Assembly: GCF_000143415.4 (NCBI RefSeq)
Contig: NW_003314271.1
Location: 2,733,729 to 2,797,728 of the forward strand
DNA: 64,000 bases
Reading direction: 5' to 3'
Source of the DNA: Selaginella moellendorffii
Taxonomy: Eukaryota; Streptophyta; Lycopodiopsida; Selaginellales; Selaginellaceae
The translations under genes were made by a program, and so were the position numbers. Within the stretch, counting starts at the first letter, position 1. Each line of letters opens with the position of its first letter. The notes beneath the pieces were generated by a model, which did no database searches, was not told where the DNA came from, and saw only the letters and a list, made by a program, of their open reading frames with translations. Below are positions 34,290 to 44,894 of the stretch, one piece after another.

Positions 34290-34713
34290 AGTTGTCTGTT
34301 TGGACTCCCCGAATAAAAATCACTTTTCTTCTTTATCAAGCTCCTCACCACCTTTCATCAAAGCCACCACCAATTCCCGCAACTTCCGCGTCCCATGTCT
34401 CCTTTCTTTCACCGGACAATCAGGACTCAAGGCTCTGGTGTTACTGGACTCGGGTGCAACTTCCTGCTTCATGGACACGGCCTTTGCTGCCCGACATCAC
34501 ATTCCTCTTTCTCCTACCATACGGGATTTGAGGGTTGAAGGCATCGGCGGGCATTTTGTGTCTCCATCTTCTGGACTTAGGGAAACGTTGCCCGTTCAAG
34601 TACACATCGGGTCCACCGTCACCGATATCGGCTTCAACATCATCAACAGCAAGTCCTCCTCTATGGTGCTCGGTCTTCCTTGGTTCCAACTACATCAGCC
34701 TCAAATTTGTTAG
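34290..34713 (+). pseudogene. Aspartic protease domain of the Gypsy element
   Basis: The frame contains 'LKALVLLDSGATSCFMD', with the DSGA catalytic motif, and the flap-like 'VEGIGGHFV', then 'SSMVLGLPWFQLHQP'. A TAG at 34711-34713 and a second TAG soon after separate it from the RT frame, although the frame itself is the same. Confidence 0.85.
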
Positions 34714-34896
34714 AAGGAATTATAGCTCATCTCTCCTACGGCTTCCCCTACTGTTCATCGAGTCCGAATCAGGAAAAGTTCCCTAAACTCAAATCGGGGT
34801 TCTGTTCTTGACTCTATAAAGTTTTCACCCTCTTCTTTTTCCTCTCTTCCATCTTACACTGGACCGTATCCTCGTCTCATCATTCCATTTAGTCGT

Positions 34897-37800
34897 ATGC
34901 CTCCTCCTATCTCCACAATCACTATGAAAGAACTTCTTGATGAAGTACCTCTTTTTCTTTTTGCTTTACATGTTTTTCCTATCAGTCTTCCTGAGAAGTA
35001 TCATGATTTTGGGGATGTGTTTGACAAGAAAAAAGCTAGTGTACTGCCTGTTCATCGGCCTTATGATTGTCCCATTGATTTACAGGAAGGAGCGTCACCT
35101 CCGTGGGGGCCTATCTACGGGTTATCCCCGTCCGAGCTTAAGGCCCTCAAAGAGTACGTGGATGAGAACCTTGCCTCGGGCTACATTCAGCATTCGCAGT
35201 CCCCGACTGGAGCGCCTGTCTTCTTTGTCAAGAAGAAGGATGGGAGCTTGCGGCTAGTCATCGACTACCGAAGTTTGAACAAGATGACTGTTCGGAACCG
35301 TTATCCGCTGCCCCTGATCTCGGACCTGTTGGAACGTCTCGGCGGTGCCCGCTTCTTCACCAAGATCGACCTCCGTGGAGCATACAACCTGATCCGGATC
35401 CGGCCTGGTGATGAATGGAAGACTGCGTTCCGAACCCGCTATGGCCACTTCGAGTACACTGTCATGCCATTTGGCTTGACAAATGCTCCAGCAGTTTTCC
35501 AACACATGGCGAACGACATCTTTCGGGAGTTTCTTGATCAGATGGTGATCGTCTACCTCGATGACATCCTCATCTACTCAAAAACTCAGGAGGAGCATGA
35601 CGAACATGTACGCAAGGTGCTAGCGAAGCTGCGAGAACATGGCCTATACGCGAAGCTTGAGAAATGTTCCTTTGATCAGCAGTCTGTGGAGTTCCTTGGG
35701 TACATTGTCACTCCTGAGGGTATCACGATGGATCCTGCCAAAGTCAAGACTATTCTCGAATGGGAGCCTCCACAATCAATGTCAGACGTTCAGGTTTTCC
35801 TTGGCTTCGCCAACTTCTACCGCAAATTCATTGATCACTACTCTGACATTATCCTTCCTCTCACACATCTCACTCGCAAGGATGTTCCCTTCTCTTCGTC
35901 TGCTGCTGCCCAGCAGGCCTTCGACACACTCAAGGCGGCCTTCAGTTCTGCTCCTATCTTGATCCATGCTGATTCCTCACAACCTTTCTTCATCGAGGCT
36001 GACGCCTCCGACTTTGCCATTGGTGCTGTGCTGTCTCAACTCGGAGCGGATCACGAACTTCATCCGGTCGCTTTCCATTCTCGGAAATTCCAGCCTGCGG
36101 AGATCAATTACGAAATCCACAACAAGGAGCTCCTTGCCATCGTGGATTCCTTTGGAGAGTGGCACCGTTTCTTGGAGGGGGCAAGCCATCAAACAACAGT
36201 CTGGACGGATCACAAAAATCTCGAGTACTTTGCCACTTCCCGAGTTTTAAGCCATCGTCAAGCAAGGTGGGCACAATTCCTAAGTCGGTTTGACTTTGTT
36301 ATCAAGTACAGATCTGGAAAGTTTCAAGGCCTTTCTGATGCTCTTTCAAGGCGCTCCTATCTCAGTCTCAGGCCTGGTAATCCTGCCTTCGATCAACAGG
36401 ATCAAGTTATTGTCGGTCCTGATCAGCTTCAAGTTATGGCAATTTCCCTGGCCCCTCAGGACTCCTCCTTGATGGATGCAATCAGAAACGATCTTCAATC
36501 CGATGATCTCGCTAGCGATATTTTCCCCCATCTTCAGGCTGGACACCCAGTGACTCCCGACTGCTGGTGATTTGACGAGTTCAAGTTCTTAGATGGTTTA
36601 TTGTACCGTGGGGAGCAGCTTTACATTCCTGAAGGTGATGCTCGAAGGTTGGTCCTGATGGCGTGCCACAATAGCCCGACTACTGGTCACTTCGGCATTG
36701 CGAAAACCTATGAGCTAGTTGCACAGGACTTTTGGTGGCCTCACATGGACGACTACATCAAAGCTTTTGTTACCTCCTGTGACACTTGTGCCCGGAATAA
36801 GGTACCTCACCACCTTCCTTCAGGTTTGCTTCGTTCCCTTCCGGTCCCTTCAGGTCCTTGGGAATCCATCTCCATGGATTTCTTGAGTGATCTTCCGAGT
36901 TCTGGAGGCTTCAACAGCATTTTAGTCGTGGTGGATCGCTTCACAAAGATGGCGCACTTCTTGCCATGTACCAAGGAGTTTTCGGGCGAGGACATGGCAA
37001 AACTGGTATTCAGGGAAATTTTCCGACTTCATGGGATTCCTACAGATGTGGTTTCGGATCGAGGGCCTCAGTTCATCTCTCATTTCTGGCAACGGTTTTT
37101 GCAGCTGCTTGGAGTGAAGGCCAACCTCTCTTCGGCATATCATCCTCAAACTGATGGGCAGTCCGAGCGAACGATTCAGACGTTAGAACAATTCTTGAGG
37201 TGCTTCATCAACTATCATCAGGATAACTGGTTCGATATCCTTCCTCTTGCTGAGTTCTCCTATAACAACTCTGTTCACTCCTCTCTTCGAGTTTCCCCCT
37301 TCTTTGCAAACTCTGGCCAAAATCCCCGATTCAATCTCTCACTTCCTTCTCCATCTGAATCCTCTCGTTCAAATCCCCACTCTGAGGCATTTATCTCCAA
37401 CCTCCAGGAAATCCACAACTCCATCTCCTTCCACCTCCATCGTGCTCAGGAATCTCATAAAACATTTGCCAATGTCCATCGTCAGGATTGTCCCCTTTAC
37501 AATATCGGGGATAAAGTCTGGCTCCTCAGGCGAAATATCTCCACCACCAGGCCCTGTCCAAAACTCGATTTCAAACGCCTTGGTCCTTTCCCTATCACTG
37601 CCATCATTAATCCTGTCACTTATCGCCTTGCACTTCCCTCCTCATATCAAATTCACCCCGTTTTTCACTCCTCTCTCCTTGAGCCTTATATTCCCAGTCC
37701 TATTCCAAATCGGGTCATTCCTCCGCCTCCACCAGTGCAGCTCGAGGATGGGTCTGAGTACGAGGTTCAGGACATCCTTGATTCCAAGATTTCATGGTCT

Positions 37801-38019
37801 AAACTCTACTATCTGGTGGACTGGAAGGGTTACGGACCTGAGGAACGCACTTGGGAACTTGCGGACAACCTGATTCATTCTCCTGACCTTGTTCAGGACT
37901 TCCACCGCCGCTATCCTTCTCGTCCCAGTCCTCATTCTTTTTCTCCATCTCCCATCCCTCATCGCTCATCTCATCCTCCTCTTCGTTCTCGTTCACATCC
38001 TCGTTCCACTCGTTCTTGA
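34897..38019 (+). pseudogene. Reverse transcriptase, RNase H, integrase and chromodomain of the Gypsy element
   Basis: One frame runs from 34897 to 38019 with a single internal TGA at 36568-36570. RT motifs are present, including 'FFTKIDLRGAYNLIRI', 'MPFGLTNAPAVFQ' and the catalytic 'VYLDDILIYS'. RNase H shows 'FFIEADASDFAIGAVL' and 'HNKELLAIV'. Integrase has an HHCC-type zinc finger ('CDTCARNK'), then 'SMDFLSDLP', 'VSDRGPQF' and 'DGQSERTIQTLE' as its D, D, E residues. The C-terminus has a chromodomain ('YYLVDWKGYGPEERTWE'), which targets integration to modified chromatin in this clade. Apart from the single stop the polyprotein is complete. Confidence 0.92.
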
Positions 38020-38030
38020 GAAGGGGGTGC

Positions 38031-38391
38031 TGTCAGGAATCCCCCAATTCTTGCCACATTCTTGACTCTTGCCGGATTCCTGGCTTGCAAACCACATTCC
38101 TGACTCTCGAGACACTTCCCTATTCCTGACTCTCGAGACACTTCCCGATTCCTCAGTCTCGAGCCACATTCCTAATGATGATGTGGCGCCTCCTCAACCT
38201 CAGCTATATTTAGGCCATCCTCGATCCAAGAGTGGTGGAGCTTCATCAACCTATAGTATATATAGGTTAGCCTTATTCCATTTCTCCACAATCTGAATCA
38301 ACGCCAGTCTAAGGCCTCTTCTTTATTTTCACTAGCTTTTTCTCTTTGTCTTTAGCATTTTCCAGCCTTGATCTTGTTGGGGGTCTTGACA
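38031..38391 (+). repeat. Right LTR of the Gypsy element
   Basis: 361 bp. It is 26 bp shorter than the left LTR because the internal 26-bp repeat occurs twice rather than three times. I count about 14 substitutions against the left LTR. Confidence 0.93.
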
Positions 38392-40064
38392 AATCTGAGA
38401 CAAAAAAAATTCTGATTAGAACCGACAAGAACAAAGAAAACAAATAAGAAACTACTCAACTGGATATAGCAACCAACAACATCTTCCAAAAGTGTAAAAT
38501 CAGTGAATTGCAAGTCATACAATTCCTTCCTCCCACGTACAAGAAAGAAATTCATGCAGAATAGTACAACTAACCAAAACAGTCCATTAGGACTGTTAGG
38601 TAGAAACTCTGGCAACGTGAGAATTGCCTTAAGCTCAGCCATCGACAAGTACACATGCTTTGACCCTGTACTTGTTGGCCTTGTAGTTTCTAGTGCTGTT
38701 TTTCGAATTACATGGCTAGCAGTGTTCCTAGAATAAACAAACCAAACCAAACATATTAGAACACAAACCACAACAAAAAGAACAAAAAAGGCAAGATACC
38801 TTGCTATAAGAAACCTTAAATCATTCAGGATGTCAACTTCTTCTTCTAAAACTCTTGTTCTTGCAACTCGGGCTTCTCTTGCCAGCTTCAATACTCGGTT
38901 AAAGCAAAAAAACATATCCCTCAGAGTTGTTGGAGGGTAAGGCTTCCCATCGTCTCTCAAAACATGCTTGTAGAACAATGCAAGCTGGTGGGAAAGCTCC
39001 TACAGTCAGAGAAAGATGTAGTCACAAAAATCAAAAGAAAAAATAAGAAACAACCTTTGCAGGAAGTTCCTCAATCAGTCTCAGATCCTGTAAGGAAAAT
39101 TCTGGGCCCTGTGCCTCGTGCCATGCATAAAACTTCGATGTTGCCTACTCATACTTCTTTCAGGTCCCTGCTGGTATAACCAGTTCCAATGGATTCTCAT
39201 CCTCCTCATTCGAACAATTGGTTGAAAAGGTTGGCGGCCAACCTGCATCAACAAACAATTTCAACCTGGAGTATCTAAGCAAAAAGCACTTACCTCTCTC
39301 CGACCACGCCGACCACGCCCACCACGCCCACTGCGATTCCTCCCAGGACAAACCTATCAAACTCAAATGATTGCAAGTGAGTAAACAAGAATACATAAAA
39401 ACTAGAGAACCAAATTCAAGAAAGGAGCTGCGTTCTCAACAAGATCAGTGGCATTCTGGGACAATCCCAGATCAAATGAAGGAGGATCCATCTACAGATA
39501 GACAAAATCGAGAGGATTGAGAAGGAAAAACTATGAAATTCAAAGAAAACCAGGAAATGAGGGCAAACCGGGATTATTAGCTCTCAAGCTGCTCTCGACG
39601 CACACAAGCTCCTGCTGCCTTCAGCACCACAAGAAACTGCTGCAAAATTCCTGAAACACACGGACAAGGAGCAGATCTGGAGCAATCTAGCTGCTATGCC
39701 TCAGATCTGACCTTGGCAAGCTGCTGCTGTCCTGCCGCTGCTGCTGACGCCTTGCCGCTACTGCTTTGCCGCTGCCGCTGCCGCTTCCGAGAGAATCTGA
39801 CAGCCTCACAGCGTCGGCACAAAAAACCCTAAAACCCTAGAAAACATGTTATATATGACTTTTAGCCACGTGTTCTATGTTCATTCGACCTCTCTCATCC
39901 TCGAATAACGTTATTCCATGTGTCCGTTAACGGTCTTGCCACAGCCCGTTAAGGCTGTTCCCGGGCACGGGCTCGCACGTTCCCTCCAGAATGTGCTTGC
40001 CGGGCTTACGCCCGGCTTGCCTGTTCTGGGCAGGAACGTGCTCGCCCTACCCAGGAACTCCTTC

Positions 40065-40800
40065 GTCGTCGATAGACCATCATTTCTCGCTGTTTTTCGG
40101 TGAGATATTTCGAATAAAAATATCTCACTGTTGCAGGATATTTTGAATTAACTGCTAGGATGAGGCGATCGTCTCGCCCCTCGATCGATGCATATCGGTC
40201 ATGCGTTCGTCTAGCTCATCGGTCAACCCAAGCTAGAGATCTTTAGCTGCCTTTCCGAGCATATCTATAGTGTGCATTTCTGGCAATGACGTGACTCCAC
40301 CAAGCGCTCTAATCTTTCTTCCTGGATCATCGCTTCATCGATCATGACTGTCGTGTTTTTGGCCATTATAGATTATAGAAGGACGAGGACACTAAGCAGG
40401 AGCCGCAGCCTCCCAATGTTCCTGAGGGAAGCGCCAGCGCCAGCACCGTCCGGCGAATCGCAGCAGCCAGAAGCCAATGAAGCCGAGAAGAATCCCCCAG
40501 ATTGGTTCAAGCGAGAGATAAGAAAAAGGTGAGAACTCCTCTATTTTCTTTGTTCATGGTCTTGTTCTTGTTCTTCTTCACCGTGGAAACTTTCCAGGCT
40601 AGACACAAATGGGAAATCCTCTTCTTGCTGACGACGAGTTGATCGACCGCCTCTCAGATTCCATCTCTTCCTCCTCGCCCTCACTGTTGAGCGTAACTTT
40701 GAGATATCCTTCCGCCATTTTCTTCAGAGAACGACAATGGCCCTTGAGAATGAAGGAAAACGATGAAAGGCTTAGAAACTTTTGTTTTCGTTTCGCAATC
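40065..40800. other. Spacer right of the array; possible small exon, no recognised gene
   Basis: A plus-strand frame 40344-40532 (ATG at 40344) encodes an Arg/Ser-rich start and the tail 'NPPDWFKREIRKR', and could end at the donor AAAAAG|GTGAG near 40530. A matching acceptor (TTTCCAG) lies near 40599. I do not recognise the product and it may be chance. Confidence 0.25.
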
Positions 40801-41315
40801 AAATTCGCACACGGAGATGCTTTCTTTCCACTTCCGGACATCTCGTTCCAGGAGACGCTCCAAGTGTGGATTCTCTCCGCCTCTGCAGATGCCTGGCCTG
40901 GGCGCGCGCCGCCGCGGCCAGGTTCCAGGGAGACCCCGTTGTACTGCAGCATGAGATCCAAATTTCACGGATGGCACTAAGATCGCCGTCCAAGAAACTA
41001 CGCTAGGCCCGGCGTTTCGCTCAAACGCGTTCTGCGCATACTCTGGATGCCCTGTTTGGGAAAATGCCGACACCACGACGTCGCGGAAATTGCATGGATT
41101 CTATCAAATGCGTGCTATGGATTGGGGATGAATTCCAAGATAAGGAAGCTCCAAGGGAAGATATTGGAGGAAATGATCCCATGAAAGGCATTGAGTGCCC
41201 TGTTAGGGCTGGATCAAGGGGTTTGAGAGGATCTAAAGCCACTATGATCCACTCCCTGGAAAATCAAAATCCTAGAGGGAAGGTCGAGATTATCGCTGTT
41301 TTAATTCAATTATAA
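40800..41315 (-). pseudogene. Broken partial copy of the PPR gene at 15.6-17.6 kb
   Basis: On the minus strand this stretch resembles the 5' part of the PPR gene 15620-17590. Shared DNA blocks include CTCTGGATGCCCT, GGAGATGATCCCATGAAAG-like sequence and TGATCCACTCCCTGGAAA. The PPR core 'GHPEYAQNAFER' is still readable (near 41040), but stops and deletions break the frame. It lies next to the copy of the unknown gene, in the same order and orientation as the pair at 15.6-21.1 kb. Confidence 0.75.
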
Positions 41316-41364
41316 CCGTTCGATTATCTGCGATTGAATGTGGAATTCTGAGGCCTGACGCGGG

Positions 41365-41754
41365 CTACTTCTTGGAGGCAATCTCAAACACATAAAACCC
41401 ATTGCTTCCATCAAATGCCTCTCCACCCAGCCATAGTTCCATGGAGGAACTATGCTGTCGCTGGCATAAGCCACAATTCATCAAAGTCGGAATCCCGGTA
41501 AGATTGCTGGTGTCATGTTTGGAAACAAGAATCCAAGGGAAGATCGTGGGGCCATCTCTCCCGTGGATAGAGGTTAAAGGAACTTCATCATCATCCTTGC
41601 CTTCCACGGAATGCTCCATTGCGAGAGGAATTCTATTGTTGTCTGGTCTATCCGGGTTAGACCAGACTCCCACGTTCCCTGGGCTCTGTGAGAATTGGAA
41701 TCCATGATGAATGAGACATCGCGATCTTGGGCGCGATGGTGTGTTATCCAACAA
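41365..41754 (-). pseudogene. Second, uninterrupted but degenerate copy of the unknown gene
   Basis: DNA at 41500-41740 aligns with 20700-20960. Shared blocks are TCATGTTTGGAAACA and TTGTCTGGTCTATCCGGGT. The 3' part aligns with 17743-17868 ('LTGIPTLMNCGLCQRQ' against 'ITGILTLMNCGLGQLR'). The frame runs through 'FDGSNGFYVFEIASKK' to a stop, but the upstream part is frame-shifted against the first copy. No Copia element is present, so this copy preserves the original junction. Confidence 0.6.
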
Positions 41755-42539
41755 GCTTGTGCTTGGGCATTACATTACACACGATGGATGTGGAGGAGAG
41801 CGAGAAGGAGAAGTGGAGACGCGATCCAGGTTAACAATCCCTCCTCTTCTTCTTCTTCTTGTTCATCAGACTCTTTTAGAAGACTATAAACCCAAGACCA
41901 AAAAAAGAAAGAAGTTCTCTAAGGAGGAAGAATAAGAAGATATGTGGTGAAAATGGCCGAAGCTCGAGAGAATGCAAACTTTAGAACTTTCGTTTCGTTC
42001 AGCAATCAAATTCGCACACGGGGATGCTCTTTGTCTAAAACAAAATAAGCCAGTTTTAATGCAAGCTTATCAGAGTCTCGCAAAATAAACTGGCAAATGT
42101 CGAGGAGCACGCCGGCGAATCGCAAAAGAATTTAAGAAAGAGTTTAAAGGAAAGTCCATGGAGAGAAGTTCCTTGTCCGCCTGCTCTGCGAGGGGAGGTA
42201 ATTCTGCTCCTTGCGTCCATGTGTTCTCAGTTCTCAGTTGTCTTTGTGGCAGCTTTGGCAAGTGCACTTTCAAATAAAAAGTCACATCTTAGATCTGGAA
42301 ACAAGGTTTTGATACATGCCCAGGCCAATAAGACTGCTTCCCGATTTCAGGACCATGTTTGCACAAAGACAAGGAGAGTTGGACAACTCCCCTCTCACAT
42401 GATAAGTATTTGAACCAAATTGTGATAGTTTTAGGTGTAGGGCTTACCGCAAGCTTTTCCTGCTCGGTCGAAACGCATTACGGCATACGCATAATCCTAC
42501 TGATTTGACTTGTCCTAAGTAGTGAATACTTGCAGGCCA

Positions 42540-42830
42540 TGAATTTTTTGCTTATGCCGGAGGAGAATGCGTTCTGGTATGTTCAGCTCTTTGAATTTCG
42601 ATTTATAAGTTGAGTTATTATGCATGTGTTAGACGAGTACTTCTCCAAAAGGCTTTTAGAAGCACAGGTTTTTAAATTTGAAATCTTGGTATAACAGAAA
42701 TTTTCAGGTGGACCAACTTGCCTTTAGTTTCCGAGGCTAAGTACTTGTTTGTGCTTGGGGTGTTGAGGCACTTTTACAGTTTCGCCATTTGGAATCCCTT
42801 GGTGTCCAACATCTTGGATGAGTTCCTATA
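42540..42830 (+). pseudogene. Possible TBC (Rab-GAP) domain fragment
   Basis: A two-exon reading joins 'AMNFLLMPEENAFW' (ending at a GTATG donor near 42576) to 'WTNLPLVSEAKYLFVLGVL' after a TTTTCAG acceptor near 42707. The first piece resembles the 'QGMN...EEDAFW' part of TBC domains. Conserved Arg and Gln finger residues are not visible, and the reading is not supported further on either side. It may be a relic or a chance match. Confidence 0.22.
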
Positions 42831-43032
42831 TATATTTGTGAGCGTCCTACCCTGGGAAAGTGGTCAGTACAATTTACATGCATCTCCATTTTCCACTTGC
42901 TTTTGCAGTTTTGAGAGTATGGGATGTATCTTGCTCTTGCTCTTTTGGAGCTGCATGGTTAGAATTTGCTTTCTGTATGCAGTATCAGCGTTATTAATCT
43001 GTCTCAGCTCCTGCTCTTGTGACCTCACGTGA

Positions 43033-44318
43033 TGCTGGCCATTGTATCTCTGTGATGCAAACACTGGCCGGTGAAATGTTTGATAGCAGTCAGCTTGTCT
43101 TGACCGCTTAGTTTGCAAGGCGCTCAAGCTCTCAAGGAAATTTAGCTCATTGACGACGGAAATGACCAGCAGAAATCATTTCCAAGTGAGGTGAAGAAGT
43201 AAACAAGGAAGACAAAGAAATTAGAGCGAAGGATCCTGCTGACTTGGAGGAGCAACTTTTCCTACCTTTTTTCTTACTAACTGTTCGTGGTGTTTAGGTT
43301 GCAGTCTCGGGGTCGAGGAAATGAAAGAAGAGGTGAGTGCCTGTTTAGATTTTGCCAAGGGTGCTTTTTAGATATTGTCAAAGAAGATAACCGGCGTGGT
43401 TCATTAATTTCAGCTTCTCAGGCTTTGAACCTACATACGAGCTGCAGTGAGATTTAATTAAAACTTGGATCTCTCAACCCTTGCAGACAATTCTATCCTG
43501 CAGTACGCGGCCGGACAGACTGGAAACCTCTGGCGCCAGAAGGAGGAGCGGCCTTCCAAATGGTCCTGGCGTCTTTCCTCGCCCTGACGTAAGTGCATGC
43601 TACGCCAAAGACACAGCACCACCAGGCTTCGAAAACGAAAGAAGAGAAGACAGGCTTGGCACCCAAAGAGTTAGTGGAAGGAGCCTCGAGAAAGGAAAGT
43701 CTTACACTGTCCAGTTCCTGACGGCGTAGTGTAAATCAAGAGGGTATCGAATTTGATGGCGCTCTCGATATAGATCGTGCCGCTCCGGTGAGATCGTAGC
43801 ACCGATAGGCAGTGAATCGATCAAGACGAGGCAAGCGCATGCCGGGATGGAGATCGTACTTGGTGGAAAGCAAACAGAGTAATGTCGTAAACAAAGAAAC
43901 TGGCAAGCGTGGCAGAATAACAACCGTGGATGTCTAACTACCAAGACACAGGAAGAACCGCCAAGGAAGACTTCCTCTTCTCGGCTTGCAGAGAGGGGAT
44001 TCCATCGGTCATGGTGGGGCACAAGGTTTGAAAAGTCTACCTCTGGTTGCGGCTCAAGAACTCTAGAGTCTTATGTGTTCCATGCTGGTGGCGCAAATTT
44101 AGAAAAGACGATATGCAGATCACTTCTGCCAGTAAGAAGCGGCAGGAACAAATCTCGTCTCGTCTTGGCTGGTCGCTTTCACAACAACGAACGCAACGCA
44201 GCGCGCTCAAAGATCGAGCGCAAGATCAAAATGCATACCCATGCACGGCGAGCTGGACAGAGTAGAGGTCCAGGCAGAAGGCAGGCGGTGCCGCAGCAGG
44301 AACATCGTTGCCGAAAAA
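43033..44318. other. Gene-poor stretch, nothing firmly supported
   Basis: Short open frames exist on both strands. One on the minus strand (about 43702-44022) reads 'GATISPERHDLYRERHQIRY', but I find neither a convincing start nor a family. No RNA gene or recognisable repeat was seen. Confidence 0.3.
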
Positions 44319-44894
44319 CTACGAGGACAGCAACGGGACCGTGTACCGCGGCATCCATGGTTGCACACAAATTTCATCCATGCTCTCCACACCGCTCCAG
44401 CGCTCGGGATTTCCAGGCTTAAATCCCGCGACTTGAAGCGTAGTGTCGGTGACTGTCTGGAGGTACTCCGCGTGAGGTCCAAAAGAGTAACCGTAGCGGG
44501 GTGCGGGTGCTCCATTCGCATCTCTCTCGCAAACGACACACAGCATGCGGTCCGGGCTGTGATCCCATAGCTTCAATCCTATGGAAAAGTTCACCGTGGG
44601 CGAGTTCCGAATGAAGTCCGTGCAGCGCCTTAGAAGACCGCTAAGTGACTGAGAATCAGAGACTTCGCAGATGCCAGCCGGGGCAGCTGCCCGCCTACCA
44701 TTCGGATTCACCTTGTAAAAGAGCACGTCAGGCTCCTTTCTTGTGTTGGGAGGGCGCAAAGTTTCCACTGTTGTGGCGAATGGTCTTGAGACGATCTTGA
44801 AGCCATGCGAAATCTCCCTGGCTACCCACTGGTGATCCTCGCCTGGCATATTTGCGATCCAAGAGCTGTCGTAGCGCAAGCAAGCGCGCCTCAA
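44319..44894 (-). CDS. Hypothetical protein with a PD-(D/E)XK-like motif
   Basis: An open frame of 191 residues from the ATG at 44894. The middle part reads 'KEPDVLFYKV' followed by 'GICEVSDSQSLSGLLRR' and a hydrophobic strand 'VNFSIGLKLWD'. A PD, then an E-V-x-x-SQS helix and a strand, is the pattern of the PD-(D/E)XK nuclease-like proteins found in fungi and some early land plants. A similar pattern occurs in the gene at 47294. The first residues ('MRRACLRYDSSWI') derive from a tandem repeat that continues upstream, so the true start may differ or the gene may be a fragment. Function is unknown. Confidence 0.4.
   Translation of the reverse strand: MRRACLRYDSSWIANMPGEDHQWVAREISHGFKIVSRPFATTVETLRPPNTRKEPDVLFYKVNPNGRRAAAPAGICEVSDSQSLSGLLRRCTDFIRNSPTVNFSIGLKLWDHSPDRMLCVVCERDANGAPAPRYGYSFGPHAEYLQTVTDTTLQVAGFKPGNPERWSGVESMDEICVQPWMPRYTVPLLSS

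Larger units (their letters stand above)
32832..38391 (+). mobile_element. Ty3/Gypsy chromovirus-type LTR retrotransposon
   Basis: A 5.56-kb element with LTRs at 32832-33218 and 38031-38391, flanked by a perfect 5-bp target duplication AATCT (32827-32831 and 38392-38396). The order is gag, protease, reverse transcriptase, RNase H, integrase, chromodomain, which is the chromovirus arrangement. A purine-rich tract GAGAAGGGGG precedes the right LTR. No standard tRNA primer site follows the left LTR, so self-priming as in the Tf1/sushi group is possible but unproven. The element carries a few stop codons and one frameshift and is probably inactive, yet it is recent enough for the LTRs to be about 96% alike by my rough count. 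Confidence 0.93.
31483..39491 (-). pseudogene. Tyrosine recombinase gene of unit 4, split by the Gypsy insertion
   Basis: Runs from the ATG at 39491 to a stop at 31483, interrupted at 32832-38391 within 'RFNQRVSKNY'. This copy keeps CGA (Arg) at both positions where other units have TGA (38868-38870 and in 'SHVIRKTALE'). It also has AAA instead of TAA after 'DVIEEQ', which allows the coding sequence to continue into the two last exons ('HDKQHETVHET' and 'DLDNNELLLALAKD'). It nevertheless has its own 1-nt deletion in exon 3 (near 39211), a TGA in the same exon and the short C run (32669-32675). Apart from the insertion it is therefore the copy with the fewest stops, but it is not intact. Confidence 0.75.
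31235..40064 (-). mobile_element. Crypton-like transposon, tandem unit 4, interrupted by a Gypsy element
   Basis: Fourth unit. Without the nested Gypsy element and one copy of its 5-bp target duplication it is close to 3.27 kb. Its right end CTCCTTC (to 40064) abuts unrelated DNA starting GTCGTCGATAG, giving the true right border of the array. Left and right border sequences are the same as those at the internal junctions. Confidence 0.75.
40745..42035. repeat. Direct repeat pair about 1.2 kb apart
   Basis: The stretch near 40745-40830 recurs near 41955-42035. Both contain CAATCAAATTCGCACACGG followed by GATGCT, and both have similar sequence upstream. This suggests a local duplication covering the degenerate PPR and unknown-gene copies. 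Confidence 0.55.

Noticed and set aside
36346-36600. Possible separate start of an integrase gene after the stop at 36568
   Set aside because: The frame on both sides is identical and family members encode one polyprotein, so this is a single nonsense mutation, not two genes.
21436-40064. DIRS-type retrotransposon
   Set aside because: No RT or RNase H belongs to the repeated unit; the only RT in the region is inside the Gypsy element, which is cleanly nested in one unit with its own target duplication.
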